A stretch of 64,000 bases of DNA from JARKQH01 sp964631605. Its GTDB lineage: Bacteria > Verrucomicrobiota > Verrucomicrobiia > Limisphaerales > UBA8199. The stretch's first letter is position 1, and the number at the start of each line of letters is the position of its first letter. Made by a program: the position numbers and the translations under genes. Of this stretch, positions 1 through 9,258 are shown piece after piece. The stretch covers positions 30,962-94,961 of the forward strand of contig CAZVYG010000009.1 in assembly GCA_964631605.1 (NCBI GenBank), given 5' to 3'. A model generated the notes under the pieces. That model worked only from the letters and a program-made list of their open reading frames with translations, made no database searches and had not been told where the DNA came from.

Positions 1-66
1 CCTGCCGATGCAATGAAGCGCCATGAATACCAACCCGCCTCCTGACCTCATTTCCCGCCTGACCCG

Positions 67-126
67 GAGCTTCCTGCAGACGGATTACCTGCTCTGAAGG
101 GACGCAAAGATTCAAGGACTGACCCC
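67..126. repeat. 60-bp dispersed repeat, copy 1
   Basis: This 60-bp stretch is about 88 percent identical by eye to 4097-4156, in the same orientation. The last 30 bases are identical (a run beginning gggacgcaaagattc and ending ggactgacccc). Both copies lie over the 3' end of a minus-strand gene and supply its last four codons, Gly-Val-Ser-Pro, and the TGA stop. The plus strand also carries a short frame closing with Asp-Tyr-Leu-Leu-stop at 95-97 (Asp-Tyr-Leu-Val-stop in copy 2). It may be a REP-like or IS-derived element; the family is not recognised. Confidence 0.75.
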
Positions 127-1584
127 TTCGAAGAGGGTGGTGCGGTCGAAGTTGAGCCAGTGTTGGAGTGATGCGGCGCGCACGGCCTGAAAATACTCGG
201 GGGTGGTGCCGCCATGGCGTTTCTCGAGCTCGGCGATGTCAGACGCGATTTGCCGCGCGAACTCGGGTTTGAGCCGTAGCCGAAGTTGGGCGTCGCCGTA
301 GCGAAACACCGCTTCGCACGCGGGGGGTCCGTTGGTGAGCACGGTGATGGTGCCGCGGCCCAGGCTGGCGCCGGTGGCCACCTGCAGGCCGTCGTTGAGG
401 CAGCTTAGCGGCGGTTTCAAACCGGCGTGACTCTCGACCCGCAGCTCGTCCAGCGCCACATTGAACCATTCCCGCGCGCGCAGTCCCATTTTGGCGCCGA
501 TGATCGAGTAGGTGCCCAGGTGGCGATGCAACTCGCTGGTGAGCACCGCCGCCTTCCATTCCTCCAGACCGTGGCGCGCGATGATTTGCGGCGCGATTTC
601 CGCAACATCGGGCAGCAAATGCTCCGGCTCGTCGGGGAATTCCGCCATGATGACCGTGCCCCGCGCCGGAAGCATCCGCAGGGTGGCCACCAGCGTCCGG
701 CGCAAGGCCGCCGGGTCCACGCCACTCAACTGCGACCACCCCGCCTGTTCCGGCACCGGATTCATGGTCCCCAGAGACGGGTTGAGAAACCGGACGGCCA
801 CGAGGTCATCCCAGAGTCTGAGATGCCCGGCGCGAACCAGCTCCGCCCCGCGCCCGCTCTGATGCAGCCGGACGATCAGGCCGGCCGCAGGCGAGCGGAG
901 CAACGCGAGCTCGTCAAGCAGAGGAGCGTCAACGACAGGCGCGGAGGTTGTCTCCGCCCAGGCCACGGCCTCGACCCGCAGGCCGGCGGCGGCCACGCGT
1001 TTCAAGGCCGCCGGATCGCGTTGGGCGTTCCACTCGGCTCGGGAAGCGTTGGGCGGCGTGCCGTACCAGAGCACGAGGCTGATGGCGCGGGCCAGCTCCG
1101 GATCGGCCTCGAGCGCATCCGCGAGATTGGTCAGCGGGCCCAGGCAGATGTAGAGGTTGCCGTAGGGGGCGCTCCGCAGTGCCAGGCGGATCACCTCCCT
1201 GGCGCTGCGCAGGCCACCGCTCGGCATCGCCGGCGGCCCCAGCCGTTCCCAGTCCAGGTCCGTCGCGTTCGACCGGAACGCCGGGGGGGGCGCCGGCAGC
1301 GACCGCCCGACGCCCACCGCCACGCCGGTTTGTTTCAGAAATCCAAGAATCCGACAGACGTTTGTCGCGGCGGCGTCGGGCGGGCTGGCGCCGTCACTGG
1401 TGACGATGGCCGTCACGTGGACGTACGGCGACGCCAGGATCAGCGCCAGCGCCCGCGCGTCGTCGGCCGCCAGGTCCGTGTCCACGATGACGCCGGGTCC
1501 GGTATGGGCGCGGCTGGCGGGGAGGCTGAGGGCCAGGAAGAGGGCGGCCACGGCCGCGACCACCCGAGCGGATGTGTGAATCAT
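112..1584 (-). CDS. Secreted nucleoside hydrolase fused to an FmdE-like domain
   Basis: An export signal (residues 1 to about 26) is followed by an inosine/uridine-preferring nucleoside hydrolase domain of about 280 residues. It opens with VDTDLAADDARAL, the family's Asp-rich calcium and ribose site. Residues from about 330 to the end resemble FmdE (formylmethanofuran dehydrogenase subunit E, PF02663). HRHLGTYSIIGAKMG matches the family's His-x-His-Leu-Gly segment, and SCLNDGLQVATGASLGRG matches the Cys-containing segment, but the second Cys of that segment (TGC in the family) is Ala here. The usual C-terminal zinc-binding tail of FmdE is absent. The likely role is hydrolysis of N-glycosidic bonds of nucleosides outside the cytoplasm; the role of the FmdE part is unknown. 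The last four codons come from the 60-bp repeat. It is divergent from the gene at 1752. Confidence 0.82.
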   Translation of the reverse strand: MIHTSARVVAAVAALFLALSLPASRAHTGPGVIVDTDLAADDARALALILASPYVHVTAIVTSDGASPPDAAATNVCRILGFLKQTGVAVGVGRSLPAPPPAFRSNATDLDWERLGPPAMPSGGLRSAREVIRLALRSAPYGNLYICLGPLTNLADALEADPELARAISLVLWYGTPPNASRAEWNAQRDPAALKRVAAAGLRVEAVAWAETTSAPVVDAPLLDELALLRSPAAGLIVRLHQSGRGAELVRAGHLRLWDDLVAVRFLNPSLGTMNPVPEQAGWSQLSGVDPAALRRTLVATLRMLPARGTVIMAEFPDEPEHLLPDVAEIAPQIIARHGLEEWKAAVLTSELHRHLGTYSIIGAKMGLRAREWFNVALDELRVESHAGLKPPLSCLNDGLQVATGASLGRGTITVLTNGPPACEAVFRYGDAQLRLRLKPEFARQIASDIAELEKRHGGTTPEYFQAVRAASLQHWLNFDRTTLFEGVSP

Positions 1585-1751
1585 ACGACTTTACTCTTGC
1601 GTAACACTTTGAAATGGTATGAACTATTGGCGTTTTAGTAACACGTAAGGGCAGCGGCGTCAAGCGTGTCCGCCGCCCCGCCCGGAGGCGCGACGCGACC
1701 GGCGCCGCCCGGGCCGCCTCGAACGCGCGTGATGAACAGAAAGAACTGAAG

Positions 1752-2894
1752 ATGCACAACCGAATCGCGCAACCTTGCCGCGCGGCGCTCGCCGTGGCGG
1801 CGCTCGCCGGCGCCCTGGCTGCGGCACCGGCGGGGGCGGAAACCCACTGGAACCTGCAAGCCGTCAACCCGAACGGCACGAGCGCCTGGGCTCCCAGCTA
1901 TCCGTTGACCGTGGTGGGGGTGCTGCTCACCGACCCGGATGAAATGCTGGATGCGACGCCGAACTTCCAGCCCGCCTCGGCGGGGACCATGGGAGGCGAG
2001 TGGCAGATGGTGGTGCAGGCGGTGTGGCCGGGCGACCGCGGCGGGACCGTCTGCTGGATGGGCCAGAACTACGCGCTGCGGCGGTCTCCGGGTGACGACT
2101 CGTTCAGCTACGGCAACGAGGCGTGGCTGGCCGAAATGGCCCGCCTGAACCACGATCCGGCCACCGGCCACGCCTTCCGCAAGGGCGACCTGGTCTCGAT
2201 TACGGCCAATGGCTCGCTCTTTTTTGGCGGCAAACGCAACATCAATGAAATGCACCGCAACGAGCCGGAATATGACTTTACCATCTCGCTGGTGGCCTCG
2301 AATTATGGATTGCCCGCCCCCGAGGTTCTCTCCCTGGCTTCGCTCGTGCGCACCAACGACAACGATCCCTCCACGTTCGAGGATATATTTGATCACACCC
2401 GCGCCACTGGCGGGGAGCACTGGCAGGGAATGCGGGTGCGGCTTAACGGGCTGACGCTGCTGGACACCAACGGCTGGAACCCGGCCAATCCCTGGGGCGG
2501 CCGGTTGTGCCTGGTGACGGACGGGGAAAACCGCTTTTTCAAATTGCGGCATCCGCGGACCAGCCTGGGCCCGCCGCCGGCCGGCGTTTTCGACGCAATT
2601 GGCATTCTGAACCAGGAAAGCGGGTCTGGCGCCCAAGGGACCAACGGCTACGAGTTGTTTGTCCAGCAGGTGCTGCCCGCCGAGCCGCCCGTGCTGAACA
2701 TTGCGGGCGTGCCCGTGATTACCTGGCCTGGTTCATTAGCCAACTATCAACTGCAATACACCAACACCTTGGGCGCTCCCGGCCCTTGGCAGCCGGCGAC
2801 AAATACTCCCGTCCTGGTCAACGGGCGTTGGGCGGTCATTCTGGACCCGGCCGAGGCGCAAACTCGTTTTTATCGTCTCCAGCGGGTCCAATAG
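1752..2894 (+). CDS. Secreted hypothetical protein
   Basis: This 380-residue protein has a clear Sec signal peptide (MHNRIAQPCRAALAVAALAG then an Ala-rich stretch ending near residue 30). I do not recognise the central part. The C-terminus (YQLQYTNTLGAPGPWQPA followed by RFYRLQRVQ) resembles the short beta-rich tail that ends many secreted Verrucomicrobiota proteins, usually written W...FYRL. It may be an anchoring or sorting module, which is inference. The gene lies only 9 bases ahead of a pseudopilin gene, so the two probably share a transcript. Confidence 0.7.
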   Translation: MHNRIAQPCRAALAVAALAGALAAAPAGAETHWNLQAVNPNGTSAWAPSYPLTVVGVLLTDPDEMLDATPNFQPASAGTMGGEWQMVVQAVWPGDRGGTVCWMGQNYALRRSPGDDSFSYGNEAWLAEMARLNHDPATGHAFRKGDLVSITANGSLFFGGKRNINEMHRNEPEYDFTISLVASNYGLPAPEVLSLASLVRTNDNDPSTFEDIFDHTRATGGEHWQGMRVRLNGLTLLDTNGWNPANPWGGRLCLVTDGENRFFKLRHPRTSLGPPPAGVFDAIGILNQESGSGAQGTNGYELFVQQVLPAEPPVLNIAGVPVITWPGSLANYQLQYTNTLGAPGPWQPATNTPVLVNGRWAVILDPAEAQTRFYRLQRVQ

Positions 2895-2903
2895 GCGCCT
2901 GGC

Positions 2904-3560
2904 ATGATTCCGCGAGCCTTCACCCTTCGGCCCGGTCACGCCTTTACGCTGATCGAGCTGCTGGTTTCGATCGCGATCCTGGCGATCCTCGCCAGTCTCC
3001 TGCTGCCGGCGCTCAGCCGCGCGAAGGAGAAAGCGAGGGTCGCCAAGGCGCATGTCGAGCTCTACGGAATCGGCGTGGCGCTGCACATGTATGCCGACGA
3101 CCACGCGGGCCGGGTTCCGCCGGTGCGCGAAAATTGCAACACGGATTTGCGCGAGCATTGGTGCCAGCTCCCGCCCGAGCTGGCCCAGGCCCGCTACCTC
3201 CCCGGCAGCGACGCCGGCGGACGCGAGGCGAACATGGAAGACCCGTTCGACCCCGGACACACTTACAAATATGCCGCTCCGGGCCCGCTGCTGCTCAACG
3301 GCGAGCCCGCCGGCGATTACGCGCTTTGGCTGCCCACCAATTTCCCCAACCTGAAGAGCGATTTCGGCCGGTTCTACTCGAAGCCCGCAGACAGCCCCGT
3401 CCGCTGGGCCATTTGGAGCCTCGGCCCGCGGCCCAGGAGCGCGCGCAGCCAAAGCGCGCACGCGCCCATGAGCGAGCTGACCTGGTACCGGCGCACAGGC
3501 GATGACGGCGTCATTGTCCGGTTCGCCAACCGCGACGGCATGCAGTTCAAAAGCCCTTGA
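2904..3560 (+). CDS. Type II secretion/type IV pilin-like pseudopilin
   Basis: The N-terminus carries a prepilin signal, HAFTLIELLVSIAILAILA. It has Phe at +1, Glu at +5, and a hydrophobic helix of about 20 residues that anchors the protein in the membrane and packs into a pseudopilus. Residue -1 is Ala, where Gly is classical; the second pseudopilin at 15905 has the same change. The 218-residue length and the Met-Tyr-Ala-Asp-Asp segment near residue 68 fit the DUF1559/H-X9-DG class common in Planctomycetes and Verrucomicrobiota. No secretion-machine genes are adjacent. Its 3' end overlaps the upstream open frame of nikR. Confidence 0.85.
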   Translation: MIPRAFTLRPGHAFTLIELLVSIAILAILASLLLPALSRAKEKARVAKAHVELYGIGVALHMYADDHAGRVPPVRENCNTDLREHWCQLPPELAQARYLPGSDAGGREANMEDPFDPGHTYKYAAPGPLLLNGEPAGDYALWLPTNFPNLKSDFGRFYSKPADSPVRWAIWSLGPRPRSARSQSAHAPMSELTWYRRTGDDGVIVRFANRDGMQFKSP

Positions 3561-3607
3561 ATCCCGCGCGGGTTGACGCTTTGCCTGAGTTTGGTAGCGT
3601 TTCGGGC

Positions 3608-4045
3608 GTGAAAGAGAGCAAGTCCAGCGGTGTCGTCCGGTTCAGCGTCTCGGTTCCGCGCGACCTGGCGCGGCAGCTCGATCAGATGACCCGCGAGAAA
3701 GGCTATGCCAACCGGTCGCAGGCGGTGGCGGATCTCATCCGGGCCGGCTTGGTGGAGCATCGTCAGAATCTTGGGAACCAGGAGATCGCGGGCACCATTA
3801 CGCTCGTTTACGACCATCACAAACAGCACGTTCAAGCCACTCTGACCGACATTCAGCACGATCACCACGAGGTGATCATCTCCACGCTCCATGTGCATCT
3901 CGATCACCACAATTGCCTCGAGGTGCTCGTGGTCCGGGGACGCGCCGCGACCATTAAGAAAATCGCGGACGAGCTGATTGCGGCCAAAGGCGTCAAACAC
4001 GGCAAACTGACCGTCACCTCAAGCGGCAAGGACCTTCCCTCCTGA
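3608..4045 (+). CDS. nikR: NikR-type nickel-responsive transcriptional regulator
   Basis: The 145-residue protein has an N-terminal ribbon-helix-helix DNA-binding domain (VVRFSVSVPRDLARQLDQM) and a C-terminal ACT-like metal domain. By alignment with E. coli NikR, the four high-affinity nickel ligands are all present: His84 (in QHDHHE), His95 and His97 (LHVHL) and Cys103 (HNCLE), with the same 11- and 6-residue spacings. I chose the GTG start at 3608 because the open frame upstream overlaps the pseudopilin gene and is not NikR-like. With nickel bound, the tetramer is expected to repress metal-uptake genes. No nickel transporter or nickel enzyme is in this window, so its targets lie elsewhere. 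Confidence 0.88.
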   Translation: MKESKSSGVVRFSVSVPRDLARQLDQMTREKGYANRSQAVADLIRAGLVEHRQNLGNQEIAGTITLVYDHHKQHVQATLTDIQHDHHEVIISTLHVHLDHHNCLEVLVVRGRAATIKKIADELIAAKGVKHGKLTVTSSGKDLPS

Positions 4046-4096
4046 ACCGTAGCCGGCCGCAGCGCCTCCCCGACAAATCGTCGCCCGCCCTCGCGG

Positions 4097-4156
4097 GAGC
4101 TTCGCGCACAGGGATTACCTGGTCTGAGGGGACGCAAAGATTCAAGGACTGACCCC
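4097..4156. repeat. 60-bp dispersed repeat, copy 2
   Basis: This is the second copy of the element at 67-126, in the same orientation. It overlaps the 3' end of the minus-strand CotH gene and gives it the same ending, Gly-Val-Ser-Pro-stop. The bases outside the 60-bp block (before 4097 and after 4156) do not match copy 1. This argues for element insertion or spread rather than duplication of a gene end. Confidence 0.75.
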
Positions 4157-7100
4157 ATTGAGTCGCGGGCGCAGGAAACGCGCTGGCTGGTCGAGGGCTG
4201 AAGCCGGCTCGGCGTATTTGCACCGAGCCGAGCCGTCAGCGCCCAGCACGGTTTCGAGCAGTTCCAGCGGCGGATCGGCTGGGGCCCAGTCCACCAGATC
4301 GGGGCTTGCCTCCCAGTAAAGTTGCGCGTCGGCCGCGCCGGGCGCCACGCGCAAGCTGAGGGTGAGGCGCCGTTGGTCCCCGATCCATTCCAGCGCGGGC
4401 GCGGGGGCGGGCAGGAGGGAAGCGCGGCGCGGGTCCAGGCCGAAGGCGTACTCGATGAAATTGTCCAGGCTGTCGGCGTCGTAATCGGCGGCGGGGCCGG
4501 AGAGCAGGTCGTTGGTTGCGGCGGCGGGAGCCCAATAGAGCTCGCGCCAGCGGGTGTAGGATTGGGGCTGGATGCTGCCCGAGGGCATGCCGCCGGGCAT
4601 GACCGAGGGGGTCCAGTTGGCTGGATTGGCGTGATCGGGATTGGTGGCGGGATCAATGAGAATGAGGGAGGGACCGTCACCATCGGCGGCCGGGGGCCAG
4701 GGCGGCCCGTCCGCGTAGGTCAGCTCACGAAGGGTCGCGCCGCTGGCGTCCACCAGCAGCAGGCGCTCGCCGCTGTTGGCCAGCCGGCCGGCATACAGCC
4801 CGGCAATCAAGTCATCGCAGCCATGCCCGTAACGGAGTTGAAAGGCCGCGAGGTTGGCAACGACGAGCACACTCGCGCCGGGGTTGAGGTAGCGCCGCGC
4901 ACCCGAGGTGAAGTCGAAGACGATGCCGTCCGTGAACCGCACGCCGGCCAGGTCCACCGGAACGGGGGCGATGTTCAACAGACGCACGAACTCGAAGTCG
5001 TCGGCGTCATCAAAATCCGCGGCTTCCTCGGCGGCGGTGGCGTCGGGGGGATGATACATGATTTCGGCGATGACGAGGTTGGTGGCGGAAGCTGGAACCG
5101 CCGCGGGAGCGAAGGTGGCTTCGGTCAACGGACTCCATTCACTGGTGAAGTTATTGCGGGCGCGCGCCTTGACGGTGCAGAGTGCTGTCAGCGCCAGCGG
5201 GGCGGCATAGAGTTGTGCGGCGGGGTTAAGCGAGCCGCCGGGCAGACGCGGGTCGGAGCCATCCAGCGTGTAATGGATGGCGGCGGTCTGGCCGGGGGTG
5301 GCAACCGAGGAAGTCATGGAAAGGCTGTATCCGGGCGGCACCGTCCCGCCAGGCTGGCTGAACACCGGCGGCTCGGTCAGCGGCCAGAAACCCGAATCAC
5401 GCAGCATTTGCCGTCCCGGCGCGGAACCCAGGAGATAAGAGCGGCGGCCGTTGGTGGGATCAATCCAGGCATTAAAGGCCGTGACCGAAATCGGCGAGCC
5501 CGAGTTATAGGTGACCGCCGCGTCGGCTTCGCGCCGCAGTTCGTCCAGGCGCTGCATCAGGCGGGGCTTGGCGGGGCCGGCGCCATCGGGGTCGCGGTCG
5601 TCGAGCACACCGCCGTTGAACAGGTGGCGGTTCACGCGGTCGGCAAACAGGAGACGGAATTCGGGGCTGGTGGACAGGCGCCGGAACACGCGGGGCAGAT
5701 CCAGATTATAGTTTTTGTGAGACGGCGGGACAATGAGGTCGTTGGTGATGGTGTTGTAGTTCACGGGATGGCCGGAACTGATCGCCTTGAAGGCGCCTTC
5801 CGCGTCCCAGACGCCGAAACGGAAACGACTGAGCGGGCCCGAGGAGCGTTCGCGCGCGAAGACGTAATTATTCCCCGGCCAATCCCACATCGCGCAATAG
5901 ATGTTGAGGAGGAAGTAATCGGCGGTGTTTTCGAGGTCTATCTGGTTGGTGACGGCGAACCAGTTGGCGAGGTTGGTGAGATTAAGATCGAGGGCGGCCA
6001 GCAACTGGTTGAACGCGGTATTGTCGCCATCCACCCAGGAGCGGATGTAGTTGACATCCCATTGCTCGTAGCTGCGGTAGCGGGCTTGGAAGAATTGTTC
6101 GCGAAACCGCTCGCACAGGTTGTAGAGCCCCTTGTACACGCCGTTGACATACAGGGAGCAGAAAAGGCCTCGGGCGCCCACGTGTCCCATGTCGAGGTAA
6201 AGCCGGCGGACCAGTTCGTCGGTAATGAACGGGTTTTTGATGTCGTTTTTGCCGGCCCGCAGGCGGAGGTGCTCGAACTCGCGGATATTGTAGTTGGTAA
6301 ACAACTGGTAATCGAGGATGCCGGAGCCGAAATCACCGCTGAAATAGACGTTGAAGGAGGGTTTCTCGACGGAGCTGGTGGTGCTCCAGGGGGAGCTGGT
6401 GGCCACTGTGGTAAACTTCAAGCGGGGGCGGGAGTAACTGCTGGAGCTCACGCGCAAGCCGACGTCCCCCCGCCAGGGTTGCTGGTTGGTGGGGTAAATG
6501 CCGGGCGGAAAGTAGTATTCGAAGCGCGCTTCGCGCTCGAAGGGGGTGCCGTTGCCCAGCGCCCAGTCATAGGACTGAGGGCCGGTGGCATGCCAGATCG
6601 AGGACAGGTACTGGCCGCCCACAATCGCCAACAAGCCGTCCGGGGCGTAAAAGTCACGTGCGGGATCCCCCGTGAGGGCAACGACCGGAAGGGTGACAAG
6701 GGCCGTGGGTCGGCGCAGAATGTAGGTATGCGTCCGGGTCTTTGAAGGGAGGTAACCCGGCAGAAAGGCCCGCGCGCGGACCACCATGCCGGTCTTGTCG
6801 TTGAGCTGGGCGATGAGGAAAGGCTGGGTGTAGGTCCAGCCGTTCCATTCCGTCGGCTCCGTGCCGTTGGTGGTATAGCGGATGATGACGTTGGTCAGGG
6901 GGTGACGGAGGTAGAGTGGGAACGCCTGGTTCAAATAGATGCCACCGGGGAGATTGGTGCCGAGCGCGTTTTGGAACTCAACAGGTTCGACCCGCCCGGT
7001 ATAGGCGGGGCCGGCATTGGCGGCGCCCGGGGTCGCGGTGGTCAGGAAGCCAAACACGCCGGGATTGTCCGGGCGCCGGCCATAGGCGGCAAACGAGACC

Positions 7101-8254
7101 TGCTCCGGGTAGTTGGTTTGAAACCCATCCACAAAATGGCCCTGCGGATCGAATAACATCAGCTTCCCGCCTTCGTCATTGAGGCGAAAGTTGGTGTGCA
7201 GGAAGGTGGCAGGCCCGGCGGGCGCGTTGGCTTCGTCGCGGTTATCGCAGAGCACGACCAGGAAACCGCCCGCCGGAATGACGGCGTTGGTGGGAAAGCG
7301 CCATTTGGCGGGGTTGTCGGGGTCGTCGGTGAGGCTCCACCCGGCCAGGTTCGTGACCACCGGCGCGGGGTTGAACAGCTCGACCCAGTCGGAAAAAGCG
7401 GATGGCTGGGAGTAGTCCTCGTTCTCCTCATCGTCGGGCGGGGTAAAAGCGCGAGTGAGCAGGCCAAAGTCCACGAGTCCGCCCGAGGGTTCGGCGCGCC
7501 CGACGAAATATCGCCAGGCGCCGCCGTTGGTGCCGGGCAGGACGAAATCCGCCGCGGGCGTGTTGGTGTCGGCGGCCAGACGGAGGCCGGCATTGACGCG
7601 AAACTCGGGGGTGGGCAGGTGTTTGACAATGCGGGACGGATCATTGGTCGTCGAGGGCTGCTCGCCATTATGCGCCTGGAGAGCGAGCAGATTGCGTCCC
7701 GGCACCAGCCACGAAGCCGCAGGCCCCAGCGGGAATTCGACCAGCGTGGCGGTGGTGCTGACGTTGCAGGCCGGTTCGCTGGCAAAGACAAAGTGGTTTG
7801 TGGGACCGCAATTGGCCCGTGCCACCTCCCGCCCGTTGAGATACGCGACAAACCCGTCGTTATACTGGACGGACAGGATGAGGGGAGCTGAAGCGGCCGC
7901 TTGCGCCGCGGAAACCTCGAATTCTTTTCGGAGGTAGAGTGAAGGGGTGAGGTCCTTCATCTGGGCGGTCAGGTCGGTGGCCAGGCCGGAAAATCCGTAG
8001 CCGGCCGGCAACAAGCCGTTGCTCCAATGCGACGCGTTGAACTCGAGCTCGACCCACCGGTAGCCTGTGCCGACGCGAGCCACGCCCGCGGCATCCCAAG
8101 TCAAGCGCCGTTCGTTGGAGGAGGCAACGAATTCATTGATCACCACCCCTCCGGCCTTTGCGGGGTTGAAATACAACAGTGCGGCCGCGGCCAGGCAGCA
8201 GACGCAGTCAGCCCTGGCCGACCACAGCGCAGCGCACCACGATTGGCTTCTCAC
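4142..8254 (-). CDS. Large secreted lamin-tail/CotH-like protein with chitobiase-type domain
   Basis: This 1370-residue secreted protein has a signal sequence ending near residue 35, then INEFVASSN, a typical lamin-tail opening. A second lamin-tail-like region (SDWVELFNPAPVVTNLAGWSLTDD) follows near residue 290. A bacterial CotH kinase-like core spans about residues 520-930, with YVNGVYKGLYNLCERFREQF and WDWPGNNYVFAR followed by FGVWDAEGAF. Next comes a CHB_HEX-type beta-sandwich (AIHYTLDGSDPRLPGG) and a third lamin-tail-like segment (LVIAEIMYHPPD). CotH domains phosphorylate spore-coat proteins in Bacillus; in these secreted forms the substrate is unknown. The tail is supplied by the 60-bp repeat. 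Confidence 0.82.
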   Translation of the reverse strand: MRSQSWCAALWSARADCVCCLAAAALLYFNPAKAGGVVINEFVASSNERRLTWDAAGVARVGTGYRWVELEFNASHWSNGLLPAGYGFSGLATDLTAQMKDLTPSLYLRKEFEVSAAQAAASAPLILSVQYNDGFVAYLNGREVARANCGPTNHFVFASEPACNVSTTATLVEFPLGPAASWLVPGRNLLALQAHNGEQPSTTNDPSRIVKHLPTPEFRVNAGLRLAADTNTPAADFVLPGTNGGAWRYFVGRAEPSGGLVDFGLLTRAFTPPDDEENEDYSQPSAFSDWVELFNPAPVVTNLAGWSLTDDPDNPAKWRFPTNAVIPAGGFLVVLCDNRDEANAPAGPATFLHTNFRLNDEGGKLMLFDPQGHFVDGFQTNYPEQVSFAAYGRRPDNPGVFGFLTTATPGAANAGPAYTGRVEPVEFQNALGTNLPGGIYLNQAFPLYLRHPLTNVIIRYTTNGTEPTEWNGWTYTQPFLIAQLNDKTGMVVRARAFLPGYLPSKTRTHTYILRRPTALVTLPVVALTGDPARDFYAPDGLLAIVGGQYLSSIWHATGPQSYDWALGNGTPFEREARFEYYFPPGIYPTNQQPWRGDVGLRVSSSSYSRPRLKFTTVATSSPWSTTSSVEKPSFNVYFSGDFGSGILDYQLFTNYNIREFEHLRLRAGKNDIKNPFITDELVRRLYLDMGHVGARGLFCSLYVNGVYKGLYNLCERFREQFFQARYRSYEQWDVNYIRSWVDGDNTAFNQLLAALDLNLTNLANWFAVTNQIDLENTADYFLLNIYCAMWDWPGNNYVFARERSSGPLSRFRFGVWDAEGAFKAISSGHPVNYNTITNDLIVPPSHKNYNLDLPRVFRRLSTSPEFRLLFADRVNRHLFNGGVLDDRDPDGAGPAKPRLMQRLDELRREADAAVTYNSGSPISVTAFNAWIDPTNGRRSYLLGSAPGRQMLRDSGFWPLTEPPVFSQPGGTVPPGYSLSMTSSVATPGQTAAIHYTLDGSDPRLPGGSLNPAAQLYAAPLALTALCTVKARARNNFTSEWSPLTEATFAPAAVPASATNLVIAEIMYHPPDATAAEEAADFDDADDFEFVRLLNIAPVPVDLAGVRFTDGIVFDFTSGARRYLNPGASVLVVANLAAFQLRYGHGCDDLIAGLYAGRLANSGERLLLVDASGATLRELTYADGPPWPPAADGDGPSLILIDPATNPDHANPANWTPSVMPGGMPSGSIQPQSYTRWRELYWAPAAATNDLLSGPAADYDADSLDNFIEYAFGLDPRRASLLPAPAPALEWIGDQRRLTLSLRVAPGAADAQLYWEASPDLVDWAPADPPLELLETVLGADGSARCKYAEPASALDQPARFLRPRLNGVSP

Positions 8255-8310
8255 GCAAGGTGGATTCTACGAAAATCGAGAGCGCAAGTCGAGCTTTAAA
8301 GGAGTCCAAG

Positions 8311-9258
8311 TCAGGCCTCGAAAACGCGGCGCACGAACTCGCGGCTGCGCCGATGGTTTTCAACGGCCGAGCGGGTGATTTGGGTGCCCGGCTCGAGGGC
8401 CAGCTCGACGGTGAACCGGCGCGGGAGCCGCTGCTGTTTGGCGTAAGCCGCCACGGCGGCGTAGTCAACATCGCCCGTGTCCAAATCCTCCCACCACACG
8501 CCGTCGCGACTTTGGCGCAGGTGCCAGGTCACCACGCGGTTTCCATATTCGCGCAAGGCGTCCAACGGCTGGATGCCGCCTTTCCAAACCCAGTGGACGT
8601 CATAACAGAAGCCGACCAGCTCGGCCCGGGTGTGGCGGAAATTATAATGAAACTCGCGGGCGTCGTTCGCCATTTCGGGGAGGTGATGGTGGATGCCCAG
8701 TCGAATTCCGAGGTCTTTCAACCCAGCTCCCAGTTTCTCGAGAGCAGCCGCCTGGTGCTTCAACTCCTCCTCTGTCTTGGCGCGGCCAATGGGATCGGGG
8801 TTGCAGCTCAGAACTTCGAACCCGGCCTTTTGACAGACTTTGGCGGCCGCCAGAACGCGGGCGATTGCTTCATCGGATTTTTCCGGCTCATGCAGTCTCG
8901 CACCGGTGTAGAGGCTGACGGGACGAAGTCCTTTGGCGCGAAGCTGGTCGGCAAACCGGGCGTTCTCGCCCGGCTGGTTGAGGTTCATGAAGTTCTCGAG
9001 ATAGTCGTAACCCGCATCCGCCAGCGCCGCAATCACCTCGCCGATCTCGAGGGGCTTCTTGTCCCGGGCCGCGTATTGCGTCCAGCCATAAATGTTGGAG
9101 CCCACCAACGTTTCCTTCGGCTGGCCGGCTTCGCCCGCATTCCCATCGTCCTTGCCCAGGAGCAGGGCCGAGCCCGCCGCGGCCAGCCCGGTCCGGCAGA
9201 TAAAATCGCGACGACTCAAGGCCGACGCAGACGCGCGCGCCAAGGGCAAACTGTTCAT
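8311..9258 (-). CDS. Tat-exported sugar isomerase/epimerase-like TIM barrel
   Basis: I chose the ATG at 9258 because it places a twin-arginine signal at the start of the protein (LSRRDFICRTGLAAAGSALL). The rest fits the xylose isomerase-like AP-endonuclease 2 superfamily. Conserved pieces include LENFMNLNQPGENARFAD, LGIHHHLPEMA, FCYDVHWVWKGG and VTWHLRQSRDG, whose His, Asp and Glu residues normally hold the metal. The predicted role is isomerisation or epimerisation of a sugar in the periplasm; the substrate is not predictable. It is divergent from a Tat-exported Gfo/Idh oxidoreductase 139 bases away. The two kinds of protein are often found together in Planctomycetes and Verrucomicrobiota sugar loci. 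Confidence 0.8.
   Translation of the reverse strand: MNSLPLARASASALSRRDFICRTGLAAAGSALLLGKDDGNAGEAGQPKETLVGSNIYGWTQYAARDKKPLEIGEVIAALADAGYDYLENFMNLNQPGENARFADQLRAKGLRPVSLYTGARLHEPEKSDEAIARVLAAAKVCQKAGFEVLSCNPDPIGRAKTEEELKHQAAALEKLGAGLKDLGIRLGIHHHLPEMANDAREFHYNFRHTRAELVGFCYDVHWVWKGGIQPLDALREYGNRVVTWHLRQSRDGVWWEDLDTGDVDYAAVAAYAKQQRLPRRFTVELALEPGTQITRSAVENHRRSREFVRRVFEA

Noticed and set aside
23..97. 24-codon plus-strand frame ahead of the first gene
   Set aside because: It is short, has no ribosome site, and its end is part of the dispersed repeat. It could be the tail of something outside the window but cannot be supported.
4322..6745. Long plus-strand open frame (about 807 codons) opposite the CotH gene
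   Set aside because: It lies fully within the CotH gene on the other strand. Its text is Gly/Arg/Val-rich with no motif, as expected for the antisense of a GC-rich gene.
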